Shown: piece by piece, positions 25,257-33,565 of the stretch
Numbering within the stretch: the stretch's first letter is position 1
Layout of the letters: each line of letters begins with the position of its first letter
Source: an uncultured Myxococcales bacterium
Lineage (GTDB): Bacteria; Myxococcota_A; UBA9042
Direction of reading: 5' to 3'
NCBI GenBank assembly: GCA_903840165.1
Contig: CAIMEY010000078.1
Location: 62,001 to 126,000, forward strand
DNA length: 64,000 bases
Program-made: the position numbers and the translations under genes
The notes under the pieces: model-generated
The model's input: only the letters and a program-made list of their open reading frames with translations
Told to the model about the DNA's origin: nothing
Databases searched by the model: none

Positions 25257-25808
25257 ATGACCACGCCGCTACAGCCAGAGACCGCCGATAGCCTGCCGGC
25301 CCCAGCGCCAACTCGCGGTTCACCGGCTTGGCAACGCTGGCTCAAGCGCCTCAGCATCGACGCAGCCCTGATGATCCTGATTTGGATGGTGATTCAGTCC
25401 GTTCGCGGCGGCGTCCCTTTGCCCGATCACGCCCCGGCCTTGCCCCTGACACTCACAGACGGTAGCGCGCGAGGACTCGCCGATTACGCAGGCAAGCCGC
25501 TGGTCCTTTACTTCTGGGCAACTTGGTGTCCCGCCTGCAAGATCACTTCGCCCACGGTCGACCAGTTTGCCCGCAGCCACCCAGAGGTGGCCGTGGTTGG
25601 CATTGCACTCGACGATCCTGAGGCAGTTCGCGCTTATCTATCGACCACGCCACGTCATTTTTCGGTTGGATTCCTCAGTGAAGTCGGGCAGACCCAGTGG
25701 CCCGTACACAGCCTGCCTAGCACGATCGTCTTGGATAGCCACGCCCAAGTGCTGTGGTCCCGTCAAGGTGCCTTGCTGCCTGGAGAACTCAACTGGCACG
25801 TTCCGTAG
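25257..25808 (+). CDS. membrane-anchored thioredoxin-fold protein (TlpA/ScsD-like)
   Basis: 183 residues; AAGGA precedes the ATG. One transmembrane segment (AALMILIWMVIQSVRGG, residues ~40-58) places the rest in the periplasm. The thioredoxin domain contains FWATWCPACKITSP with a CPAC active site and the cis-proline loop HSLPSTIVLD. Such proteins exchange disulfides in the periplasm, as reductants (TlpA, ResA) or oxidants (ScsD). With several very Cys-rich exported lipoproteins encoded nearby, a part in their folding is possible but unproven. The stop is followed 14 bp later by an intergenic palindromic repeat. Confidence 0.85.
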   Translation: MTTPLQPETADSLPAPAPTRGSPAWQRWLKRLSIDAALMILIWMVIQSVRGGVPLPDHAPALPLTLTDGSARGLADYAGKPLVLYFWATWCPACKITSPTVDQFARSHPEVAVVGIALDDPEAVRAYLSTTPRHFSVGFLSEVGQTQWPVHSLPSTIVLDSHAQVLWSRQGALLPGELNWHVP

Positions 25809-25823
25809 GCGCAAGATGGGCTA

Positions 25824-25881
25824 GTACACGTAACCCTAAGTCCTTTCCGGGTCACCGCAAGGAACTTCGGGTTTGAGGTAC
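25824..25881. repeat. 58-bp imperfect palindrome, second copy of an intergenic repeat
   Basis: It begins GTACACGTAACCCTAAGTCC and ends GGAACTTCGGGTTTGAGGTAC, which are near inverted copies. The left flank matches 12650-12680 and the right flank matches 12815-12838, so it looks like the compact form of the longer repeat at 12650-12838. It lies between convergent genes. Confidence 0.75.
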
Positions 25882-25890
25882 TCGTTCTGC

Positions 25891-27030
25891 CTACTTGGCG
25901 ACCGAAACGCCGGGGCGCGCTTGCAGCTCCCCTTCAAGCACATGGACGCGCACGCCCGCGTAGACCGCAAAGCACGCAGCAACAAAAGCGATTACGGCAG
26001 CCGTGGCAGCAAACAAGCGCCAGGAACGGGCTTCGGCTCGGGCGACTTGCGCGTCTGCGTCGGCCTCATCGGCCTGCCTTTCGGCACGGGCTTGCAAGGC
26101 CTTCAAACGTTCTAGGGCTGCATCATCTGCAACTTGTTGCAGAAGTTGCTGGCGCTCCCCTTCATGAACACGCCGGGTTACCTTTGGGCCTTGCCAAGTA
26201 TCTGTGGCTGGGGACCAGCGCGACTGCGCGTCGAGGGCATCAGCCCGATCGTCTGACCGCGTATTGCGCAATTCGGGACGGGGAACTGAGCGCCCTGCCC
26301 CTGACCGCGGCTCCAAAGGCTTTGCATCCACAAGTGTTCTTGGCCGATCTCCAGATTGCCGATCCGGCGCCCCCGCCCGATCCTGCACCGCGCGCGCATC
26401 CTCGGACCGCTCACGACTAGACGGCTCCAGACGCTGAAGACCTTTTGCAGAACGGGCACTTGTATCGAGAACCGGTGCGCGAATCACGGGCAGCGCCACA
26501 GCCACCTGCGACTGATCGGGCGGACTGATGCTTGCGCGAAAAACCGATGCTACTCCCGCGACTTGAGAGGCACCGGCCGGCGCATCTGTACGCAGCGGTG
26601 CCAAGCCCGCCGGCTCTGGATGGGCGTAGGCGGGCGTCGCGGTGCGTCCGGGACCCGCCTGGGCATGGGCAATCGAAGTGGACCAAGGCTCTATTTCGGC
26701 AGCGGTTTTCCACTCCGCCATGCCCTTGCACCACATCAGCGTGTCGGCAGCAATGGTCCCAGCGGCAATGGCGGCGGCAACGGCTTCTGCGCCCATACGC
26801 TGCTGCCCATCGCCAACTACAACAAACCACATGACTTGCGCCGGCAACGGCAAGGAAGGTGCGGCGCGCGACTCAGCAACAACGCCAGCTTGGGCCTCTT
26901 GAGGCACCAAAACCACGACCCGTTCCTGACAGTGGCGGCACTGGAATTGCACCCGCCGTCCGGGCGCAAGTCGCGAATCCGGAAGCGTATAGCTTGAGCC
27001 ACAGTGCTCGCATTGAACCCGCATCGGCAT
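25891..27030 (-). CDS. zinc-ribbon / GYF_2 domain membrane protein
   Basis: 379 residues from ATG 27030; another ATG is 6 nt on, and a GGAGG lies rather far upstream. Residues 1-45 are a four-Cys zinc ribbon (CEHC...CRHC) of the MJ0042/zinc_ribbon_5 type, common at the N-terminus of myxobacterial envelope and motility proteins. A GYF_2-like domain follows (WFVVVGDGQQRMGAEAVAAAIAAGTI...LMWCKGMAEWKTA). A long charged low-complexity stretch then leads to a coiled coil (EGERQQLLQQVADDAALERLKAL) and a C-terminal transmembrane helix (LFAATAAVIAFVAACFAVYAG). A cytoplasmic N-terminus tethered to the membrane is inferred. It is divergent from the NtrC-type regulator. Confidence 0.75.
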   Translation of the reverse strand: MPMRVQCEHCGSSYTLPDSRLAPGRRVQFQCRHCQERVVVLVPQEAQAGVVAESRAAPSLPLPAQVMWFVVVGDGQQRMGAEAVAAAIAAGTIAADTLMWCKGMAEWKTAAEIEPWSTSIAHAQAGPGRTATPAYAHPEPAGLAPLRTDAPAGASQVAGVASVFRASISPPDQSQVAVALPVIRAPVLDTSARSAKGLQRLEPSSRERSEDARAVQDRAGAPDRQSGDRPRTLVDAKPLEPRSGAGRSVPRPELRNTRSDDRADALDAQSRWSPATDTWQGPKVTRRVHEGERQQLLQQVADDAALERLKALQARAERQADEADADAQVARAEARSWRLFAATAAVIAFVAACFAVYAGVRVHVLEGELQARPGVSVAK

Positions 27031-27716
27031 CGCCGTCTCTGCCCTCCTCTGAAGGGATAGCGTCCTCGTCTGGGGGCGGCGCGTCAAGATGGCGACGTGT
27101 CAACAGCGCCTCAAGCTGAGCCTTGGCCGGGACTCCGGCTCGGGATTCAACACATAGGGTTCGCTGCCCATGCCAACGTCCTGGACGTCTCACGACGGCG
27201 GACAAAGGCTCTGAACGACGGCCTAGGTCAGATCGATGATTTTATACCGTATTTCCAAATTCTAGGTCGTGGTGGGCCCGGACGGACAAAGGCCGCTCGA
27301 TACAGCAGTGCCTCGAATCGAGACACTCGCGCTTGCCAAGTGTCTCAAGTTGAAATAGCCTTGTCTCAAGTTGACACACAGGCCCTGGCGTGACGGCAGG
27401 CTGCCGGGTTCGTACCAGAGGATGACCCAAGGTTCGCCCAGGAGCGGGACTTAGCCGCACGATCGCGCTGTGTTGTTGCGTAGTTGGCGCACTACGACGC
27501 GATCGGTCCATGGGCCTGAGAGCAGGGCGGCACCCAGGTGGGTCGGAGGCCTAAGTGAAGACACGTCATTGAAGGGAATAGGAAAAGGGCACCGGGGCAC
27601 AGTTCGCGACAGGCCTAGTCCGAACCAAGCGCCGCGCGGCTAGAAACGAGGCCTGATAGACGATTTGCTGGTCGCGCCGACAGTCGGTGCTGAACTCAGC
27701 AGGCTGAGGAGCCATC
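27031..27716. other. 686-bp intergenic region between divergent genes
   Basis: No convincing gene. The notable content is the 21-bp-periodic array of TGTCTC boxes at 27320-27379. The 330 bp between the array and the regulator gene show no hairpin or tRNA; I found no clean sigma-54 -24/-12 pair. The regulator start has GAGGAG just upstream. Confidence 0.6.
27320..27379. promoter_or_regulatory. array of three TGTCTC boxes at 21-bp spacing
   Basis: GAGACACT (27320-27327, reversed box), TGTCTCAAGTTGA (27341-27353) and TGTCTCAAGTTGACACA (27362-27378). Box starts are 21 bp apart each time, two helical turns, so bound proteins would lie on one face. The last box contains TGTC-N7-GACA dyad symmetry. 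The position, ~340-400 bp upstream of the NtrC-family gene and ~290 bp upstream of the divergent gene, suits an enhancer-type activator site. Which protein binds is not known. Confidence 0.6.
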
Positions 27717-29369
27717 ATGAGCGCGCTATCGACGAGGACACATCAGCCTATCTTGGTTGTCGAAGACGATGCGATACTCGCTGCTTCGATTCGAGAATTG
27801 CTGACTGAGCTGGACTATGATGTGACCTCAGTAGCCACAGGGCGCGCCGCTGAACGGGCCCTGCGTGAGCATCCCGCGGCGGTGGTGCTGCTCGACATTG
27901 GTCTGCCCGATTGCAATGGCCTGGACCTATTTGAAACAATTCGTGAAATTGCACCGCGAACCCGCGTCGTGTTCATGACGGCCCACAACAGTTTGGACGT
28001 CGTCCTCGGCGCGACATCCGCAGGAGCCTATGATTTTATTACGAAAGGTGATGATCTGATCCACCGCATTGGTGTTACGGTTCGCAACGCCCTGGATTCA
28101 TTAGCCAAGGACGAGCAGGTGAGCCAGTTAGTGAGTTCCCTGCACCATCCGGCGCGAAGCATCAAGCTGATCTCGCAGTCAGCGCTGATGGACGAAGTGA
28201 TCCAATCGATTGAGAAAGTTGCCCAGTCCCGGGTCAATGTGCTGATTACTGGCCAGTCCGGCACGGGCAAGGAAATCGTCGCCCGTTCGATCCATGAAAG
28301 CGGTGTTCGCCATTCGCACCCCTTCGTTGCTGTGAATTGCGCCGGTATTCCAGATACTTTGCTGGAGAGCGAACTCTTCGGTTATGAACGTGGTGCCTTC
28401 ACCGGGGCCAATGCCCGCAAGATCGGCAAGTTTGAAGCGGCGCAGGGAGGCACGCTTTTCTTGGACGAAGTGGGCGAGATGTCTTTGCCCTTGCAGGCCA
28501 AGCTCTTGCGGGTGTTGCAGGATGGCCGATACGAACGCCTCGGCAGCAATCAGGTGGTCCAGGCGGATGCCCGCATCCTGACGGCGACCAACCGTGACCT
28601 GGCGGCCATGGTTCGCCAAGGAACGTTTCGCGAGGATTTGTACTATCGTATCGCGGTGTTTTCGATTCACCTGCCGCCGCTAGTCGCGCGCAAAGGGGAC
28701 ATTCCGCTGCTCGTCGGCCACTTTGTGAAGGCAGCCGCGGTCGATGAAAACAAGGTCATCCAAGGCGTCACGCCAGAAGTCATGAATCTGTTTGAGCTTC
28801 ACCCGTGGCCGGGCAATGTTCGGCAGTTGCAAAACGTGGTGGCGCGTGCGGCGGTCGTCTGCGGCAGCGATCGGATCGCGCTGCGCGACCTCCCGGACGG
28901 CTTTGTTCATGAATTGCAAAGGTTAAAGCACCAGGAGTCGACGCGACAGGGAGACGCACGCTACACCGATTCCGCTAGCTACGGCCGCAATAGCCCAGAA
29001 CGATTAGACGAATCACCAACCTACGGCGGAGGGGCCCAGCAGCGCTCTGCCGACAGCATGGCCGCCCTGCAACTGCCGCCGCAGACGATTTTGCAACGAA
29101 TGCGCACTGGTACGGTTGCAGAGCGTTTGGACTACGCCTTGAGCTTGGCTTTTCCGGATTCTGAACAGCTTCCGCGCATAGAGGATTTGGAGTTGGCCGG
29201 CATCCACTTGGCGATGCACCGACTCAGCGACAACCTCAAGGCGACGGCCGAGAGGCTGGAAATCGGCCGGGCGACATTGTATCGCCGGCTGAACTTGGCC
29301 AAGACGCCGCGGGGCCCGACACCTTCAACGGAAGTGCCTGCCCTGTATTTTAGCAATGATCCCAAATAA
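27717..29369 (+). CDS. NtrC-family sigma-54-dependent response regulator
   Basis: 550 residues with GAGGAG before the ATG. Receiver domain 12-125 with phospho-acceptor Asp60 (VVLLDIGLPD). AAA+ sigma-54 activation domain: Walker A GQSGTGKE (179-186), GAFTGA (226-231) for contact with sigma-54, Walker B LFLDEVGE (247-254), and arginine fingers expected around FREDLYYRI. After a variable linker (~400-455) a Fis-type helix-turn-helix occupies the C-terminus (NLKATAERLEIGRATLYRRL). It would switch on sigma-54 promoters after phosphorylation. No histidine kinase is adjacent, so its partner is elsewhere. The site array upstream may be its own binding region, which is inference. Confidence 0.95.
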   Translation: MSALSTRTHQPILVVEDDAILAASIRELLTELDYDVTSVATGRAAERALREHPAAVVLLDIGLPDCNGLDLFETIREIAPRTRVVFMTAHNSLDVVLGATSAGAYDFITKGDDLIHRIGVTVRNALDSLAKDEQVSQLVSSLHHPARSIKLISQSALMDEVIQSIEKVAQSRVNVLITGQSGTGKEIVARSIHESGVRHSHPFVAVNCAGIPDTLLESELFGYERGAFTGANARKIGKFEAAQGGTLFLDEVGEMSLPLQAKLLRVLQDGRYERLGSNQVVQADARILTATNRDLAAMVRQGTFREDLYYRIAVFSIHLPPLVARKGDIPLLVGHFVKAAAVDENKVIQGVTPEVMNLFELHPWPGNVRQLQNVVARAAVVCGSDRIALRDLPDGFVHELQRLKHQESTRQGDARYTDSASYGRNSPERLDESPTYGGGAQQRSADSMAALQLPPQTILQRMRTGTVAERLDYALSLAFPDSEQLPRIEDLELAGIHLAMHRLSDNLKATAERLEIGRATLYRRLNLAKTPRGPTPSTEVPALYFSNDPK

Positions 29370-29403
29370 CTAGAGCACACCTCACCGTCGCTGGCGCGGC
29401 AGT

Positions 29404-30351
29404 TCAGGCCGACTCGTTGGGCGACGGACTGCACGCCAGCACCGCCTCCACTGCCGCCGCCGTGGCCGGGTCGAGCTGCCCAGCGTTTTGTAGCCGTCGC
29501 AGCAAGTAGTGGGACAAAAGCCTGTGCAGTTGCGCTGATTCTGTTGTTGTTCCAAGAGCTTGCAAATGCATCGCCAGGACGGCACTGTCGCCACGCACCA
29601 CCGCTCCCGTGGCGCCGGACAAAAGCGGGGCCGCCGCCGGCACGCGAGCTAGGGCCTGAATTGCAGTCGTGGCCAGGTGTAAAAGTCCAGCCCGAATCGA
29701 AGGTTCTGGCAGCCCAGCCTCCACGGCAGTTTGGCACGCGATGTCCAGCAGCGCGGCAACATCGTTGGCCGCTAGGGCCGCAGCAGCGTGGTAGGCAGCG
29801 CGGGCGGGCGCTGGGACGATGTTCGGCAACCCTCCTATAGATTCGACCAGTTTACTGGCAAACTTAACCGCAGCCGCGTCGCCATCTAGGGCAAAGAAGG
29901 CCCCGCGCAAAGGGTCGCCCAAGGGCTGTTCGGCAGCGGCGGCCACCGGATCGGCCAAGGCAGCTAGGGGATGCATCGTGCCGCGAGAAGCGCCAGAGAT
30001 CGCTGAAGACGCTGACGTCAAGACTCCAGCGGGCAATGCCCCAGACATGTGAAACCACAACGGAATATCGGACAGGGCGGGCAATCCCATGGCCTGTTCC
30101 GCCACCGCTGCCAATGCTCGGTCCGGCACGGCCAAAATCACAGCGATCCAAGGGGCTTGATGCCTTTGCAGATCGGTCAACCACTCCACCCGGCCCTGCA
30201 GGCGGCGCAAGGCCCACCAACTCTGCACAGCAACCCTGCGACTCGGTTCACGAATCCACCAACAAAACGGCCAGTCCGCAGCCTGCAAGCTGACCGCCAG
30301 CGCACACGCAGCGCGGCCACCGCCAAAGATCAGAAGCTCGGGCTTTGTCAC
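29404..30351 (-). CDS. Rossmann-fold DUF2520 protein
   Basis: 315 residues from the GTG at 30351, which overlaps the TGA of nadD as GTGA. The N-terminus LLIFGGGRAACALAVSL is a dinucleotide-binding GxGxxG-like loop; the middle has WFHMSGALPAGVL and GTMHPLAALADP, and the C-terminal half is all-helical (AYHAAAALAANDVAALLDIA), the pattern of Rossmann-like/DUF2520 proteins related to ketopantoate and pyrroline reductases. The substrate is unknown; the dehydrogenase role is inferred from the fold. It is third in the namZ-nadD-DUF2520 unit. In many bacteria DUF2520 genes sit near pantothenate genes, which are not seen here. Confidence 0.78.
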   Translation of the reverse strand: MTKPELLIFGGGRAACALAVSLQAADWPFCWWIREPSRRVAVQSWWALRRLQGRVEWLTDLQRHQAPWIAVILAVPDRALAAVAEQAMGLPALSDIPLWFHMSGALPAGVLTSASSAISGASRGTMHPLAALADPVAAAAEQPLGDPLRGAFFALDGDAAAVKFASKLVESIGGLPNIVPAPARAAYHAAAALAANDVAALLDIACQTAVEAGLPEPSIRAGLLHLATTAIQALARVPAAAPLLSGATGAVVRGDSAVLAMHLQALGTTTESAQLHRLLSHYLLRRLQNAGQLDPATAAAVEAVLACSPSPNESA

Positions 30352-30929
30352 GACGCCCTGCCCTGCATGGCAGCCAAAACTGCCGCCGGCACCCAGCCTT
30401 GAACGTCGGCATGGGCGATCAACTGCTTGCGAATCCATGACGAACTGATGTCCGGCACCTCCGCCGGCAGCACCTGGGTGCCAGGGTGCTGATCGGACCA
30501 CGCCCGCGGCACGGGATGGCCGGCGCGGCCAATGATCAGCGGCGGTGCCAAAGCACACAGCGCCTGGAAATTGAGCCAGCGCTCGGTGCCGCTCAGCAGA
30601 TCGCTTCCCAGCAATAATCGATGCACTTCCAATGGGTTTTGCTGCTGTCGCCTCAGGACCATGTCGTACGTTGCGCCACTGGGATTGTCTGCCTCATCCA
30701 GCGCAACGCGCACCCGGTCGCCGTAGATCGCAAAGGCGAGTCGACACCAGTGGACGCGCTCTGCAAAGCTGGAAAGCTGTTTGGAAAAGCGGTGATGGAC
30801 TACGGGCACTACGTCCACGCGGTCGCAGGTGCCGCAGCTCAGTGCGTAGCCGACCATCCAAACATGGCCCAGATGCGGCGGGTCAAAGCTTCCGCCATAA
30901 ATTCCAACGCGCGTAGGCTGTTGGCTCAC
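30348..30929 (-). CDS. nadD: nicotinate-nucleotide adenylyltransferase (NadD-like)
   Basis: 193 residues, GTG start overlapping the TGA of the upstream gene by 4 nt. The nucleotidyltransferase signature GIYGGSFDPPHLGHVWM (HxGH) is at the N-terminus and ISSSWIRKQL (the ISSTxIR motif) at the C-terminus. NadD joins ATP and nicotinate mononucleotide to form deamido-NAD. The middle (MVLRRQQQNPLEVHRLLLGSD) differs from the E. coli sequence, so a related NMN adenylyltransferase role is possible. It sits between namZ and the DUF2520 gene with 4-nt overlaps at both ends. Confidence 0.85.
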   Translation of the reverse strand: MSQQPTRVGIYGGSFDPPHLGHVWMVGYALSCGTCDRVDVVPVVHHRFSKQLSSFAERVHWCRLAFAIYGDRVRVALDEADNPSGATYDMVLRRQQQNPLEVHRLLLGSDLLSGTERWLNFQALCALAPPLIIGRAGHPVPRAWSDQHPGTQVLPAEVPDISSSWIRKQLIAHADVQGWVPAAVLAAMQGRAS

Positions 30930-32161
30930 GATACGCCCGCCAGCTGCCCCTGTTGCCGCCGATAGAGCAGGTGCCCAGCAACGCGGCGGACAAAGGCGGC
31001 CTCACCAGCTGCAAAATCAGCTGTCGCTTCGCGCAGATCGCCACCGTTCTCCAGAACCAAACGAGCCCGATCGCCGCCCATGAGCAGGTCAATGGCCAAA
31101 CGATCACTTACAAATTCGTAGGTTTCTGTGCGCCATGCAAACTCAGTCGGCCCAAGGCGTCGCGCGGCCGCCAAGAGCGCAAGACCCGCGTACACAGCGG
31201 GGAACCTACCGCGATCATAGACTTCTAGCGCAACGCCGCCACAGACTTGGCCCGCATACTTCTGAAACGTCGGCTCGAACAGCATTGGCCTCAAAGAAAG
31301 TCCGGGGATTCCAAAGGATTCAGTCGCCTTGGCGTAGGCGACAGCGTCGAGCCAGGGCGCGCCGATCAGCTCAAAAGGCCGCGTAGTTCCGCGCCCTTCT
31401 GAGAGTCGAGTGCCCTCCACCAGGCAGGTCCCCGGGTAAGTCACGGCGGTCGCTACGGTCGGCATGTTGGGGCTCGGCGCATACCAAGAGGACCCAAGTC
31501 CGCCGAAATCCTGTTCATCCAGGTACTTGTCAGTCTCCCAGCCCTGACATGGCACCACGTGCAGGGCCACCTGCAGCCCCCGTTCGGCGCGGTAGAGCTG
31601 GGCAATCTCCGCGATCGTCAGGGCGTGTCTCTGGGGCACATCAATGAAGCCCACGAAACTACGCCAGAATTCCGGCAGTGCATTGCCTTCGATGACCACG
31701 CCGCCCAGCGGGTTCGGCCGATCGAGCACCCAAACTTCGGCGCCGGTTACTGCCGCTGTTTCCAAAGCCATACAAAGGGTTGCAGCGTACGTGTAGTAAC
31801 GCGCGCCCACGTCTTGCACGTCGAACACGAGCGCGTCGATGCCCTCTAGGGCTTGAGGCTCCGGCGTCAGCGTATCCACTGAGCGTCCGTATAACGTCTT
31901 GACTTCTAAGTGAAAAATGGGATCGATACCGCTATCTACGGCAATAAGGTCCTGCGCGGTGGACCACAGGCCGTGCTCGGGCCCGAACAGCCTCACGACA
32001 TTGAGGCCCAACTCTCTAAGAACTGTGACTAAATGCCGCCGGACTCCCGGAGTCCGCGTCGACCTCAACAACGAACTCGGATTGCACAGCACGCCCAGAC
32101 GTCGTCCCTGGAGCCGAGAAAACCCTTGCTGTGCAGCAACTTCTGCGCCCGTATACAACAT
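30926..32161 (-). CDS. namZ: exo-beta-N-acetylmuramidase NamZ-like (DUF1343)
   Basis: 411 residues. The family motifs are clear: LFGPEHGLW, FDVQDVGARYYTYAATL, VLDRPNPLGG, DVPQRHALTIAEIA, SPNMPTVATAVTYPGTCLVEGT and LSEGRGTTRPFE. NamZ removes MurNAc from the non-reducing end of peptidoglycan fragments in wall recycling. No signal peptide is visible (starts MLYTGAEVAAQQG), so a cytoplasmic location is likely here, unlike the secreted Bacillus enzyme. It is the first of three overlapping genes; GGGGGTAAG precedes the ATG. Confidence 0.92.
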   Translation of the reverse strand: MLYTGAEVAAQQGFSRLQGRRLGVLCNPSSLLRSTRTPGVRRHLVTVLRELGLNVVRLFGPEHGLWSTAQDLIAVDSGIDPIFHLEVKTLYGRSVDTLTPEPQALEGIDALVFDVQDVGARYYTYAATLCMALETAAVTGAEVWVLDRPNPLGGVVIEGNALPEFWRSFVGFIDVPQRHALTIAEIAQLYRAERGLQVALHVVPCQGWETDKYLDEQDFGGLGSSWYAPSPNMPTVATAVTYPGTCLVEGTRLSEGRGTTRPFELIGAPWLDAVAYAKATESFGIPGLSLRPMLFEPTFQKYAGQVCGGVALEVYDRGRFPAVYAGLALLAAARRLGPTEFAWRTETYEFVSDRLAIDLLMGGDRARLVLENGGDLREATADFAAGEAAFVRRVAGHLLYRRQQGQLAGVS

Positions 32162-32298
32162 GGCTTACCCCCAAGGATTGGACAAACGCGCGGATTTGCC
32201 CAACAGCGCCAAAGGCTCAAAGGCTGTGGCAGCCGCGCCTGACAATCCCCGCACAACAGCATGAATTGATTCAGCAGAGCCCGATCCAGACCCTTGCC

Positions 32299-32529
32299 CT
32301 AGCGGTCCGTCTCAGGGAAACGGAGGATCCGCAGCTCACCCTCGCCTTCCTGCCGAAAGACTTCAATTTCTTTGACATTTGTCAGGTTCACATAGAGGGA
32401 CGGCGCAGTTTCTCGCTCATTGCGCAAGGCGACAAAGCCGCCGTCAATGGCATCCACTAGGCCAATTACACTGGTGTCTTCGTCGTCAAACTGAATCACC
32501 CAAACTTTCTGCCCTACCAACCGCTGCAT
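32299..32529 (-). CDS. small beta-rich protein, possibly Sm/SH3-like
   Basis: 76 residues from ATG 32529, chosen because GGAG lies 6 nt before it; longer in-frame starts add a basic leader without features. The sequence alternates short strands: VGQKVWVIQF, TSVIGLVDAIDGGFVALRN, SLYVNLTNVKEIEVFR, ELRILRF. This GxV...IDGGFVxL...YVNLxxVKEIEV layout resembles Sm-like or PRC/SH3 barrels. It is separate from namZ by 137 bp. An AT-rich patch at ~32638-32665 upstream may hold its promoter. Function unknown. Confidence 0.6.
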   Translation of the reverse strand: MQRLVGQKVWVIQFDDEDTSVIGLVDAIDGGFVALRNERETAPSLYVNLTNVKEIEVFRQEGEGELRILRFPETDR

Positions 32530-32707
32530 CCCCGACTCCTGCGCCAGCGCTCGCTGGTACCGCCCACTCATGGTAGTGCACGTCCGCCGCCGCGCAAGAA
32601 CCTCATCTGCGCGGGCCGGGAGCAACAGTCACAAGTACCTTAATTTATTGATATAAACGCCCCAATATGGGCAGAGTCGCCAACGGGTCCTAGGGGCGAC
32701 TGATGGC

Positions 32708-33565
32708 CTAGTTGGCACCGTGGCCACGAACGCGCCCGCGTCCAGCATAGACATTGCAGCGGTCATCACGAACAAACCCTAGCAATGTCATGGAAAACTG
32801 CTCGGCGACGTCGATCGCGAGGCTCGAAGGCGCACCGACGGCGGCCACAACGGCAATGCCAGCCCTCAACGCTTTTTGCAAAACTTCAAAGCTTACTCGG
32901 CCTGACAGCATCAGAATTCGCTGATCGAGGGGAATATTCCCCTGGGACATTTGCGCGCCCACGAGCTTGTCGACTGCATTGTGTCGGCCGATATCTTCAC
33001 GAATATCAAGTAGTTGTCCCTGAAAGTCGAACAGGGCAGCGGCGTGAATTCCACCGGTCTGGTCGAAATTGGCCTGCCTTAGCCGCAACAGGGCCGGCAA
33101 CTGATGGATCACATTGATATCAAAGGCTTCTGCCACCGGCATCCGTGCGTGCGCCAAGTCCAATCCAAGCCCTTCGAGGCTCGCCTTGCCACAGACGCCG
33201 CAGGACGACGTAGAGTGGAAATGCCGTTGGGTTTTGCCTAGATCTAAGTCAACGCTGGGCGAGAATTCCACCGCCACGGCACCACAAGCCGGCCGACCGC
33301 TGTCCACGGACTCGATCCGAACCACATCGCTCGGCCCGTGGATCATGGCTTCGCCCAGCAGCCAGCCCAGCGCAAGGTGAAGGTCGTCGCCGGGCGTGCG
33401 CATGGTGATGGCCAAGCTGCGCTCAGGCCGTCCATCGCGAAATACAGCCCGAATTTCCAGAGGTTCTTCAACCACAACTGCATCAGCCAATGCAGTGGCA
33501 GCGTCGCCTTGCCAGCGATCGATGTCGGCACGGCGCACAGCCTGTTGCAAAGCGGCCTGGGTCAT
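32708..33565 (-). CDS. fdhD: formate dehydrogenase accessory sulfurtransferase FdhD
   Basis: 285 residues; ATG overlaps the stop of mobA (ATGA). FdhD carries sulfur from IscS to the bis-MGD cofactor of formate dehydrogenase. The hallmark STSSCGVCGKASLE (the CxxC that carries the sulfur) is present, as are RTPGDDLHLALGWLLGEAMI and DIREDIGRHNAVDKLVG, the last binding the cofactor. ILMLSGRVSFEVLQKALRAGI matches the C-terminal domain. No formate dehydrogenase gene lies in this window. It forms a two-gene molybdenum-cofactor unit with mobA. Confidence 0.95.
   Translation of the reverse strand: MTQAALQQAVRRADIDRWQGDAATALADAVVVEEPLEIRAVFRDGRPERSLAITMRTPGDDLHLALGWLLGEAMIHGPSDVVRIESVDSGRPACGAVAVEFSPSVDLDLGKTQRHFHSTSSCGVCGKASLEGLGLDLAHARMPVAEAFDINVIHQLPALLRLRQANFDQTGGIHAAALFDFQGQLLDIREDIGRHNAVDKLVGAQMSQGNIPLDQRILMLSGRVSFEVLQKALRAGIAVVAAVGAPSSLAIDVAEQFSMTLLGFVRDDRCNVYAGRGRVRGHGAN

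Noticed and set aside
27382..27402. Possible sigma-54 promoter (TGGCGTGACGGCAGGCTGCC) next to the TGTCTC array
   Set aside because: The GG and GC elements are not at the required 10-nt spacing.
32654..32710. Hairpin GTCGCC/GGCGAC as terminator of fdhD
   Set aside because: Short stem with a long loop and no T-run; too weak to call.
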